From Phlyctochytrium arcticum (taxonomy: Eukaryota; Chytridiomycota; Chytridiomycetes; Chytridiales; Chytridiaceae): DNA of 38,483 nucleotides. The notes below the pieces were generated by a model that searched no databases, was not told the DNA's origin, and worked only from the letters and a program-made list of their open reading frames with translations. The translations under genes were made by a program, and so were the position numbers. This document shows positions 16,601 through 25,161 of this stretch, one piece after another (within the stretch, counting starts at the first letter, position 1; each line of letters begins with the position of its first letter). Location: contig JAHLKI010000070.1 in the NCBI GenBank assembly GCA_025602905.1, positions 1 to 38,483 on the forward strand, written 5' to 3'.

Positions 16601-16983
16601 CTACCCCTCACCGTCACCGGGTTCGTAAATTTAAAACGATCCGGATTGGGGGGCGCGGTGGGACGGGCAATGTCTCGGCTCCTGATAATGCACCTATACC
16701 CGCCAATCTGGCCTCTGATCCCCCTACTCCTACTGCTGCTACTACTGATGCTGCTGCTGATCCATTCCTCCCTGCTCCTCCTCCTCCTAATCTCACAACG
16801 ACCTTGGCCAACATGGTCGGCTTTGCGGCCGCAGATGAAAGCGCTGGTATCGACGTATGGATTTGTTGGGATGAACTTGACGATGATGATGATGATGATT
16901 GCAGTGATGGCGATGGCAGTGAGGAGGAAGAAGAAGTTGTACCGTCACAACATGGTCTTCGGAAGAGTTCTCTTTGCATATAG
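13665..16983 (+). CDS. F-box/WD40-type protein with long disordered inserts
   Basis: Two exons (13665-14438 and 14503-16983) give 1084 residues, joined at phase 0 by a 64-nt GT-AG intron. The N-terminal 258 residues are low complexity, with an acidic stretch and a basic HPRKRARLRG patch that could be a nuclear signal. An F-box follows at about residues 296-332 (CPEDVLLYIFAHLD, then CRYWNALI), the usual Skp1-binding element of SCF ubiquitin ligases. An Arg cluster lies near residue 430. WD40-like repeats lie at about 494-600 (GHQHTIGLIL, SVIIVWNLRT, GRVIVWDIDSGD). Further blades appear after disordered inserts, near 828 (QLAVWDLCDLK) and 945 (KKLLVWDFLPQ). A poly-Asp/Glu tail ends the protein. 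The likely role is a substrate receptor, with the beta-propeller recognising targets; the substrate is unknown. An alternative start at 13677 is possible. Confidence 0.85.
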
Positions 16984-17204
16984 TTTTTTGTTCCATCATA
17001 CCCTCCTATATATATTTGAAATTTATACTAAATCATCTGACATATGTGGATTGGGGCGAGCGAAAGCGAGCTTCAATGTGTGAGTACCATTCACTGTATG
17101 AAGGAGATGTATTGTACTTCTTAGCAAAATGATGGGTCTGACGATGAAAATAAAAAAATGTATCCCCGCTCCCAATGTCCCAAACAACAAAAAAAAACAT
17201 GAAT

Positions 17205-17286
17205 CGTCGCCTACAGGATTCGAACCTGTGCTCCCAGAAGGAAATGGCTTAGCAGGCCACCGCGTTAACCACTCCGCCAAAGCGAC
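17205..17286 (-). tRNA. tRNA-Ser (anticodon GCU)
   Basis: The 82-nt gene reads GTCGCTT at its 5' end, pairing with AGGCGAC at its 3' end over seven base pairs (one G-U), with discriminator G. The anticodon stem GTGGC/GCCAT closes the loop CTGCTAA, giving anticodon GCU, which reads AGC and AGU. A long variable region follows, as in class II tRNAs. The A box TGGCGGAGTGG and the B box GGTTCGAATCC are intact. No intron is present. Broken copies of its 5' part lie directly upstream. Confidence 0.95.
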
Positions 17287-17433
17287 GATTTTTCACATGA
17301 ACGAAAAGTCTCTCTGCCGAATATATAGCATGCAAATCGTATAATAGCTGACCACTCCGCCAAAGCGACTAAATTTCTCATGAAAGAGGACTCTCTCTGC
17401 CGAATATATACCATGCAAATCGTATAATAGCTG
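17268..17433 (-). repeat. 83-bp tandem duplication containing the tRNA-Ser 5' end
   Basis: Two adjacent 83-bp units (17268-17350 and 17351-17433) each contain ACCACTCCGCCAAAGCGAC (the first 19 nt of the tRNA, on the - strand). Each then continues into a shared flank with CCGAATATATA, CATGCAAATCGTATAATAG and CTG. The first unit is the 5' end of the intact tRNA plus its flank. The second carries only the 5' stub of the tRNA and cannot make one. Differences between the units are scattered, so the duplication is not brand new. Confidence 0.85.
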
Positions 17434-17468
17434 TACGCAACCCACCGCATTAACCACTCCGCCCATCC
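17434..17468 (-). pseudogene. Third tRNA-Ser 5' fragment
   Basis: On the - strand this reads CGGAGTGGTTAATGCGGTGG, matching the A box and D arm of the intact tRNA-Ser except for one base, then diverging before the anticodon. The acceptor 5' strand has also diverged. It is a truncated tRNA relic; no T arm or 3' acceptor strand is present. Confidence 0.7.
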
Positions 17469-17469
17469 A

Positions 17470-17541
17470 TTTTTCCTTCGGAAAAATGTCTGGGCCAGAC
17501 CTCGCTCCGCTCGCAAATTCCCCTTCGGGAAATTTGCGAGC
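17470..17541. repeat. Pair of strong hairpins with TTC loops
   Basis: Hairpin one (17470-17486) is a perfect 7-bp stem TTTTTCC/GGAAAAA around TTC. Hairpin two (17509-17541) is a 15-bp stem starting GCTCGCAAATT with one mismatch, also around TTC, closing CCC/GGG. They sit side by side directly next to the truncated tRNA pieces. They could form in either DNA or RNA. I do not recognise a known element. Confidence 0.7.
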
Positions 17542-17589
17542 TGCGCGAGCCTCCTCAACTTTTGCTTTGCCAAGTGTATACCAACCCAT

Positions 17590-18780
17590 CAGTAGTATAT
17601 AGTAGATAAACTGCCATGTCCGTATAACATGTAGACTTGCCGATTAGACCATATTGCGTGTATGGGTGTGAGGTGTGTGAGGTTATGCTTCTGACCATTC
17701 GATGCGATTGATGACAACTCCTCAAGAACGGGGATTGTTAATGTAGTGGCCAAAGCTATACAAACTCGAATAAGAACACTCTTGGACTTATCGTGTATAA
17801 GCAGCCAGAAAATGACCTGTCACTTGCAGAGCGCAGTAGAGCGCAGTAGAACTCGAAACTCTGTTATGGTCATTTGTCCTTCCTCCAAACATTTCCAAAG
17901 CTTCCCGAGGTGGTGTCATTGGCGTACGGGCGATGGTTTGCCGTGTCCCGTGTGGTCTTTCGGTAAAGACGATTAAAGTACAACCAAGATGTCTCTCATT
18001 TTGTCTATAGGCATACGCACAAGCGAAAGTACAAGAGCATCCCACTACTAGAAAGCAATCGCCATGGTTGATAACCTTTCCTGGCAAACCAATGGGTCGA
18101 CTCTTTAAAACTGATGGCAGCACCACCAGCAATGGACGTCAGTCGATTCAGGATAACCAGACCGAACGTCCTGTAGAAGGGAAAAATATCCTTGCGATAC
18201 CGCCCTGACTGTTCTATTGAATAAAATGTTTTCACTATACGGGTGATGACCTTGTTATTACTGAAGCGAGCGTCGTTATTAACTTTGGTTCCTGTCAGCT
18301 CACGCGGAAACGTGTCGTCTTCGTCAATGTCATCCAAGCGCATACGAACTTGAACCTCTTCTGCTAAACCTTCCCACAACTACGGCTTTGTCTCCGACCT
18401 TTGTAACCTTTGATATAAAAAAAACAAGAGCTTTACCCCCAGAGGCACGGGTGGAGGGCTCCGGAGCTTTAATCTGAATAAGCTTATTTCAGTGGGAATA
18501 TATGAATGGGGGTCCCTTCATTTTGTACGTACATGAAAAGCGTTCATTATATCTGTTTCGTATCACAATTTTTTTTTCGCCATGATTGATCCCCTTCTGT
18601 TATAGCCCAGGGATAGACACAAGGTCGTACTTTGCCCATTGTTGAATTGTTGATCATACGATAAACAACACTGTACGAATTTGAGAGAATGTGCAGGGTA
18701 AGCCGTATTTACCTCTAGTAATTGTGTAGCAGGAACATGGAAAATGCCTTGAATAACTATAGTCGTAGAGTTGTGGTTGT
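17590..18780. other. Spacer with one weak coding candidate
   Basis: The - strand frame at 18005-18379 (124 codons) has an acidic start (DDIDEDDTFPREL) and a mixed, protein-like middle (VKTFYSIEQSGRYRKDIFPF) and could be an exon; an acceptor-like TTTAG precedes its acidic part. I do not recognise it and found no matching exons. A short direct repeat GAGCGCAGTA occurs at 17827-17848. Otherwise nothing is visible. Confidence 0.25.
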
Positions 18781-19330
18781 TTTATTTTCCACTTACTTCG
18801 CCCAGCACCATTTGCTTGGGACCCCTTGCACATGATGCTCATCCCTATATATATAGTGGGTCCTCGGAGGTAAGGTGCAGCAAGCCAACATACCCCTTTT
18901 CAGTACGACCGTAAAAAGTCTTTTCCATCCATCTTGGCTCCGACATGCTGACAATAATTGAATGTTACAATGGTTTTCACGCCCATTCCACCATTGGCCA
19001 GTCTTGTGTCTCCTACCTAAAGAAATGCACACACAATAGTGTCGGCAGAGGCAATGTCAACGGGTTAGTTTATTTTCCGCTACATCTCCCAGCACCACCG
19101 CTTGTAATCATGCAGCTCATTCCTAAATATAGTGAGTCTTTCGAAGGTAATGATCATACCCTTCTTCAGTGCGACCACCAAAGCCGTTTCCATCCTTTTT
19201 GAATGGGATGGCACCTCCATGGGCAAAATGACTGAAAACACTCGAATGTCACAATGTTCTTCACACGGAACCAATGGCCAGTCTTGTGTGAGAAATGCGC
19301 ACATAATAGTATCGGGATAGATAATGGAGA
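18781..19330. repeat. Diverged tandem duplication, about 288-bp period
   Basis: Unit 1 starts at 18781 and unit 2 at 19069, both with TTTATTTTCC followed by CCCAGCACC. Matched landmarks continue in order: a TATATAGTGGGTC/AATATAGTGAGTC pair with GAGGTAA/AAGGTAA, CATACCCTT/CATACCCCT with CAGT..GACC, TTCCATCC, GAATGT..ACAATG, CCA.TGGCCAGTCTTGTGT and AGAAATGC.CACA.AATAGT. Divergence is perhaps a third, with indels. The block ends just before the start region of the secreted-protein gene. It looks like a duplicated promoter-type segment, not a mobile element: no terminal repeats or coding domain are visible. Confidence 0.8.
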
Positions 19331-19403
19331 CCCAATAAAAGCCGACCTTGTTAAACCTTGGCACTTCGTTCAACATTGTCTACATCGTCAAAGGTTGCCC
19401 CGC

Positions 19404-20408
19404 ATGCGCCTCACACTGGTGTTTCAAGAAGCCCTTGTATCAGCAATCCTGCTCTTTTTTCTCACAAACAATGTGGCCGAGGCAGCAGAGGCCTGTCATC
19501 CTGATGCTCCTGATGTTGCCAAAGTTACTGCCCTTTACAATTCTACCTGGATGTATCTCACGCGTGCCCGCTGTTACCACGATATTGCATTCTATTACAA
19601 CAATGCCCTGCGAGCAACTCCCAACTTTGCCGAGTGGTTTGAACCTTTTGCACGACAAATGTGGGCATACACTTTGAGGAGCTTTGGCAGCTGCGCCGTG
19701 CAACGAAACTCGAGCCTTTACTCGGGGCGGGCGTGTGAAAACTTTGGAGCACCGAAACCCCTCGTCATTTTTCTTTGGCTCAGCAACACAAACAGAACGT
19801 ACGGAGAGACCCGCTTCAAGTGGAAAGATGAGGCCTATCGAAATTTTGTAAAGATAGAGGCAACCGCTTTCACGGGTGCAGCCGCTAATGACATTAAAGA
19901 CAGGCTCGGGAACGAAATGGTCATGGTCGCTTCGCAGGGCGCCCAAGGAACTCATGCTCGATCTACCTGGGCTCTATGGACCACCGACTATGGCTGGACC
20001 CGCTTTCCCATCTACGATTTCTACCACCAAACTGGAGATATCGTCCTGCGGGATAGGTATTATCCTTACTGGGCTGCAAAGACGATCAACGGCAACCCTG
20101 CCGGCTCGACTAACGTTTCCTGGTTTGCATTCTTTTACGGCCTGTGGCTTGAGTCGGGTCAGAACATCAACTTTCTGACCAAATTCTGGCGGTATTACGG
20201 CATGTACGCCACAATCCCCTTGAACACTGCAGACAATGTGCACAGGACCACGACCGATATGACTTTGGGCGAATTTATCCATTTCATGAGTGCTGCTGTC
20301 GGCCGCAACTTGTCTACAATGGCAGCAACTAAGTTCAACACGGGATGGAACCCCCAAAGCTACTGGAATGCCACTACCTTGTATCCAGAATTGACTTACC
20401 CTTATTAA
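19404..20408 (+). CDS. Secreted protein, family not recognised
   Basis: Intronless, 334 residues from ATG 19404. The frame is open further upstream, but this start gives a clean signal peptide (MRLTLVFQEALVSAILLFFL, then NNVAEA with likely cleavage near AEAAEA), so it is preferred. The mature part has few cysteines, many aromatic residues (Trp, Tyr, Phe) and several N-glycosylation sequons (NST, NSS, NRT, NVS, NLS, NAT). Notable segments are YHDIAFYYNNALRATPNFAE, WALWTTDYGWTRFPIYDFY and GEFIHFMSAAVG. I see no catalytic signature and do not recognise the family. The aromatic-rich, glycosylated character fits an extracellular or cell-wall protein (inference). It follows the duplicated 288-bp block, which probably contains its promoter; an AATAAAAG element lies about 70 bp upstream. 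Confidence 0.8.
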   Translation: MRLTLVFQEALVSAILLFFLTNNVAEAAEACHPDAPDVAKVTALYNSTWMYLTRARCYHDIAFYYNNALRATPNFAEWFEPFARQMWAYTLRSFGSCAVQRNSSLYSGRACENFGAPKPLVIFLWLSNTNRTYGETRFKWKDEAYRNFVKIEATAFTGAAANDIKDRLGNEMVMVASQGAQGTHARSTWALWTTDYGWTRFPIYDFYHQTGDIVLRDRYYPYWAAKTINGNPAGSTNVSWFAFFYGLWLESGQNINFLTKFWRYYGMYATIPLNTADNVHRTTTDMTLGEFIHFMSAAVGRNLSTMAATKFNTGWNPQSYWNATTLYPELTYPY

Positions 20409-21068
20409 AATGGAATACCCTTGATACCCCCTTTCGAATGCCCGTAAACCGTCTTCCCTTTTGTAACGCCTTCTATGAATTCTACTTCTGATTGTCTCTT
20501 TGTCCGAAAGTAAAATATTACCCTATAAAAGCTATCTCAGGCGGGCAGTGTTGAAATGTTGAGAGATGACACTGCAGCAATTGGATAAAATCGATCCCTG
20601 AGAGGGTAGATTCAGTCAATACACCTTGTAAAATTACCAGTAACTATTTGCCAATTTGACAAGTGTCACCTTGCTCAATGATTCAGATTCAATTCAAGGC
20701 GTCGCCTGCAAACGCGGTCATTATGCCACAAAGATCCTTGCTTTCTATTGAAATTTGTTTAAAGAGAAACAAAACACATAAGATTTTCCAAGGAGTCTAG
20801 CGCGACTTTATCAATTGGGTACATGCGGGACTGTTCATTTGGACGAACATAAATTGGCTATGGGGAGATGACCGAGGAAAGCCTGCTATGGTTGAGAGCT
20901 CGTCGTTTACGTTGTGTGTAGCTCTTGTTGTCAACCTGGTCGTCCTGGTCGTTTCGCGACGTGCACGTGACCAAATTCCCACGGACCAGAATGCAGACAA
21001 CGGCTGCAATTATTGCATACAATGCTGTCATACTCTAAGTCTCCGGTGTTTTTTTACATATTTGTTGG
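20409..21068. other. Spacer, no clear gene
   Basis: AT-rich sequence. The + strand frame at 20888-21121 starts with a hydrophobic segment (LCVALVVNLVVLVV) followed by RRAR. A neighbouring frame just downstream (FFYIFVGCLGTISSTVSVYF, near 21050-21110) is also hydrophobic. Together with 21069-21425 this might be a decayed small membrane-protein gene, but I cannot build a consistent model. Confidence 0.25.
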
Positions 21069-21425
21069 GTGTCTTGGTACCATATCCAGTACCGTATCCG
21101 TCTACTTTCTGCTTCAGGTGACTCGGTTTGTTTTTTAGAGAATGATGGGATTGCAAAATTCCAAGATTTCTTCGCGAGGACCTTAGCCTTGAAGAGAATT
21201 CTGAATGCCTTTGCTTACATCGGCAGCATCAAAGGGCTCTTTTTGTCTTCCAAAATGGCCAAGTTACTAGACCGTGAGAAATTTCGTTATGGGAGTGCCA
21301 ATGATGAGAAAACCACAGGTCTCTTCCATATTGCTGAAAAGTTGGATGTAGGTGAGCCCACTAATGTTGTGCTCCACAAGCGCTTGCATCTTAAGAAAGA
21401 AAGCAGCTCGCCGCGGCTAGTATAG
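21069..21425 (+). CDS. Weak candidate small protein
   Basis: The frame has 118 codons with a plausible soluble composition downstream of its start (FFARTLALKRILNAFAYIG, then LLDREKFRYGSANDEKT and a basic tail). No domain is recognised. It may be the last exon of a gene whose earlier exons lie in 20.88-21.1 kb, or a relic. Kept only as a candidate. Confidence 0.2.
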   Translation: MSWYHIQYRIRLLSASGDSVCFLENDGIAKFQDFFARTLALKRILNAFAYIGSIKGLFLSSKMAKLLDREKFRYGSANDEKTTGLFHIAEKLDVGEPTNVVLHKRLHLKKESSSPRLV

Positions 21426-23254
21426 ATCAATAAAAAATAATTGGCTGAATTCTGACTTCGTCACAAATCTTCTCTGGTGTGGTTTTCCACTCGAACTGAA
21501 GGGAATAAAAAACTGGGATGGCTGAGATTAAATAGCACGAATCTCTTGAGAAGCTGCACTATTCCTGTTTGTAACCAAAAAGATAACTATGCTGATTCTA
21601 GGCAGTGCTGATACTTCTGAGACCAAGAGCTCATTTTCACCTCTAAGTCAAAGATTCTCGTATGATGATATGAAGTAATGTTTTTTTGTGAGGAAGTGAA
21701 CAGTATTTCCCGGTAGTCCCGGTGGTTTCCAGGACAGTGATTTTGGCACCGCTTTGGACATCACGTTCCACAACAAAGAAGACGCCGAGAATAGACAAAG
21801 GTCCAGTTGATGGCGCTGATCAGACGCTCTAATTCCGGACAGCCCCGGCACAATGTCCGGAGCTGTCTAATTGATACATTGTCATTGGTCCATGTACTCG
21901 AGTACAGTTATCCGAGTAAGGCGAAACTTAAAATCGTGGTTGTGACCTTTGTATCAGTTGCGTTCACATTTGAGGAGCACACAAATTATTTGAAAGTATA
22001 TTATATTAATTGTTTATCAGATAACATTAGTCAGATAACTCAATATTGCCCAAAGTCACCAAAGTCAGAAACAACCATCATCATGTCTCATCATGTGGAG
22101 AACAGCGTTAAGCCATTTACGCGTACTATACGCGTGTGTTTCTTGCCAACAAGCAACGCGTTAAGGCCGCTAGGGTTATGCTTACGACCAGGACGGCGAG
22201 AGAGGCGCAGCGGGGCGTGTTTCGGCTCACAAACGCGAAAACAGCCTCGACGCACTGGGAGTTTTGGGCGAACATGGAATGATGCTGGTGTGCTGAATTA
22301 ATAAGGTGTGCAGAATATCATATGAATATTATGAAAATGAATGGGGTTGAATTTCAACCGTTGAAGCTCGAAGCGAATCATTATGATTGATTCGGATAAC
22401 AGTGGCCATCGCGAACGACCGGGGGAGAGCTGGGAGTTGCGGCCTCATCGCGTCGAGGTGTTCCAACACTTTTGACGCAACGACTCTCTCAGCAAGTACG
22501 CTCCACGGAAAATCATACATCAAAAAACCCATGTCGTCCTTCTTTTGTTGCCGAAGGGAAAGTCAAATTTGCCCCCCGTGTGGGCCGTGGTCCTCGGTAC
22601 GGGAAGGTCATCCTCGGCAGCGCAGAGAGCGCAGACTCGCCGCAGAGACGACACCAGGCCACAAACCTGCAGCATTGTCCACCGGCGTCCTACGGTCCCT
22701 GCCGACCGCCATGAAAAAATCCTAAAACCCCAAATCCTATCTGGCGATATATAATAGCCGGCAAAAATCGTAGTGCACGGGAGCATCGCAGTGGCCCAAA
22801 AATGCCAGTGTTGGCCGGCGAGTCGGCGACCAAAGTCAAGGCCAAAAGCGTGCAGTCTGGGTGGTGCACCTGTTATCTCCCTTGTCTTTCAACCGGGCAT
22901 CGCATATCAGACTCGTATCTCGCGGGGTTGCGCCGGCGTTTCGAGATCCGCCACGACAGAGCAGACAATCAGCGCTCGCTTTTTATTACTCGAGTAGACT
23001 CCGACGACTCTTGGCAACTTTTGCTTCTGCGGAAGAAAGTTGTTGGCCAAAGCTGCTGCTCCATTAGATAGACTATTTATTCAATAGATACTTATAGATA
23101 GAGCTCCCGACTTGGGCAGAGCAGAAACAAGAATTTTTCGGCAACCTGCAATCGATTTCTTCAGACTTCTCCAACCCCGAACCATAGAACGACAGAATAA
23201 TAGAAAGAAGTACAATCTTCACGAACCTCATCATCCTGGACGACCGGCCTCAAT
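21426..23254. promoter_or_regulatory. Gene-poor spacer and upstream region of the 7TM gene
   Basis: Full TACTCGAGTA palindromes occur at 21895-21904 and 22987-22996, the latter 259 bp before the 7TM ATG. A run of TTTATT/ATAGATA sequence near 23074-23100 could serve as a TATA region. A GC-rich segment at about 22540-22720 breaks the AT-rich background. Open frames here (for example 22387-22725) are Arg/Pro/Ser-rich shadows with no recognisable product. Confidence 0.4.
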
Positions 23255-24932
23255 ATGGTGGCGGTCTGGAATCCTATCATGGAGGGCATGACCCTTCTCT
23301 CTCGCGCAATACCCGATTCCAATGCTCAACGAGACCCAGCAGAGTTTACGCAGTCTGAGATGATAGATATCACCCTACGTGTCGCTGCCATCACCATCTT
23401 GTGCAGTAAGTGGTATCTACCGACTCGGGCCCCCAGTTCCAATGACTTAAACCATTTGTTTTTTTAGTCAATCTAGTGGTCTACTTCCTTACTTTCCGAA
23501 ACCGAACAGCACTCGTCAGCCGTCTGATTTTATTCTTTCTGATGGCCCAGACAATCGGAACCACTGCGCAAGCCATTCCAAAGTTTATGCAACAGCGCAA
23601 GTATGTAGTTGTTCAACCCGATGGCTGCAAATCGTGTGCTAACCAATCCCACTTCAGTGAGGCGTTGACGATATACGTTGGGGTCACCGCCTACATGTTG
23701 GCATCCGAAACCTTTAACTGGGTTCTATACCTCCGTTTCAACGCGGTTACACCTTTCCGGCATACGCTGCAGGTCGTTACCCGGGTATGGCTTTCAATTG
23801 AAAGCTTGGCACTGTTGGCAAACTATGTCTTGTGGATGTATGCCACTGCAACGTCAAACTTTGAACTGAGAAGGAATTGCAATAAGGCATATTCAGGACT
23901 CTCGGTCGTCCAAGCTGCAACGGCTTTGTTTCTCTCTGGATGTAAGACCACATTGCCTTACCCCGCCCGAAATTTAAACTGACATTTGGACTATTCCTTT
24001 TAGATTTCACCAAGGTGTACTATTTCCCACGACTCAAACCTGTAGCCGATGATCCCAAAAGCAGAGGCACCGTCACGCGTCTGTTCACCAGCGGCCTTAT
24101 TTACTTGTTCCTTGAATGTGTCTTGCATTTGGGATTCACAGTCTTATACCAGTCCATTCCAAAGTACTATACATCGGCCAACAATGTCGCTACAGCCGTC
24201 CGCTATTCCATCTTTCTCACCTTTGTGTTTCAAATTCGCAACGCGTCGGAGTACAGCAAGCAGGCGACATCATCACGGTTGAGTACATTCGGCAGCGGAG
24301 ACGGTCATGAGCTACACAACTTTTCAGATTCTGGAGAGACCAAGAAGCGCTCATCCCTGAAGCCTGGAGTGTCATCCAAGTCTGCTGCGGTTGGACCTAC
24401 TTCGCCCACTATGCAGAACGCCCAGCAGGAATCCTATTTAAGCTCCCCGCAACAGCAACCCTATCCCAGCTTCACCCCGCCGGCGGCAACCCACTTCAAT
24501 ATCCTATCCCTTCCATTACCCCCGCCTCCTCAACGCCCACCCCCATCACCCTTGGCAACCGCCAACTCTGCCCCTGCCCTTCCACCCGCACTGAGGGCGC
24601 CAGGGTCCCAACGTATCCCAGCGGCCCAACGTGTCCCTTCACCCAAACCCTTTGCGAGCATACAGCGAGTGCAAGTACACAGCATTCATGATATCCAACA
24701 CAGCACGCATCACCACGCCAGTCCAAATATGACGGCAATGTCACCACCCCCCATTTCATACCGATTCCCACCTCCTGCCTCATCAAAAGACGGATCTTCC
24801 TCTCCACTCCCTCCATTCGCGTCCCCGTCTGCTAATGATTCCACCACCTCATCGCCGCTCCTCACTCATTCAACTGCACCACTGTTGCCGGTCCCGAACC
24901 ACTCGAGATCCAGCCCTGCCGAGCACTTATGA
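23255..24932 (+). CDS. Seven-transmembrane protein with long Pro/Ser-rich cytoplasmic tail
   Basis: Three exons (23255-23405, 23468-23941, 24004-24932) give 517 residues; both introns are 62 nt, GT-AG, phase 1. Seven hydrophobic segments are visible at about residues 39-60, 66-88, 114-137, 152-176, 193-213, 235-256 and 265-286. A short extracellular-like N-terminus precedes TM1. The TM2-TM3 loop holds CKSCANQS, two cysteines that may form a disulfide. From residue 289 on the protein is disordered, rich in Ser and Pro, with PPPPQRPPPSP that could bind SH3 domains. The topology suits a receptor-like protein, but I see no DRY or NPxxY motif and cannot assign a family. It converges with an SH3-containing adaptor gene 230 bp away; any link is speculation. 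Confidence 0.82.
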
Positions 24933-25161
24933 TGAGTCCACTCTTGCACCAGAAAACACTTGTAAACACCTGTAATCACAAACATCCAACGTGCACATTT
25001 TTTATTGTAAATTCTACCTGTATCTTTTCAATAGTTTTCATTTAAAAAAAATGATGAGATACGTATCTAGATATGAGTAGTCCTATGACCAATGCTGGAT
25101 CCCCAAAATCAGGGGTCTAAAGAAGTGGATGCAAAACAGAACGTACGCTCTTCTTGAAGGC
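24933..25161. other. Convergent 3' spacer
   Basis: This 229-bp AT-rich gap lies between converging stop codons, with an A7 run near 25045. No gene or RNA is visible. Both 3' UTRs must fit here. Confidence 0.5.

Noticed and set aside
17268..17433. Tandem 83-bp units as a CRISPR-like array
   Set aside because: Only two units, eukaryotic context, and the repeat is tRNA plus flank.
21648..21820. Protein-like - strand stretch reading VERDVQSGAKITVLETTG
   Set aside because: Looks coding-like but has no start, no recognisable domain and no extension on either side; at most a relic.
22387..22786. Overlapping frames on both strands in the GC-rich patch
   Set aside because: Arg/Pro/Ser-rich shadows without a consistent model.
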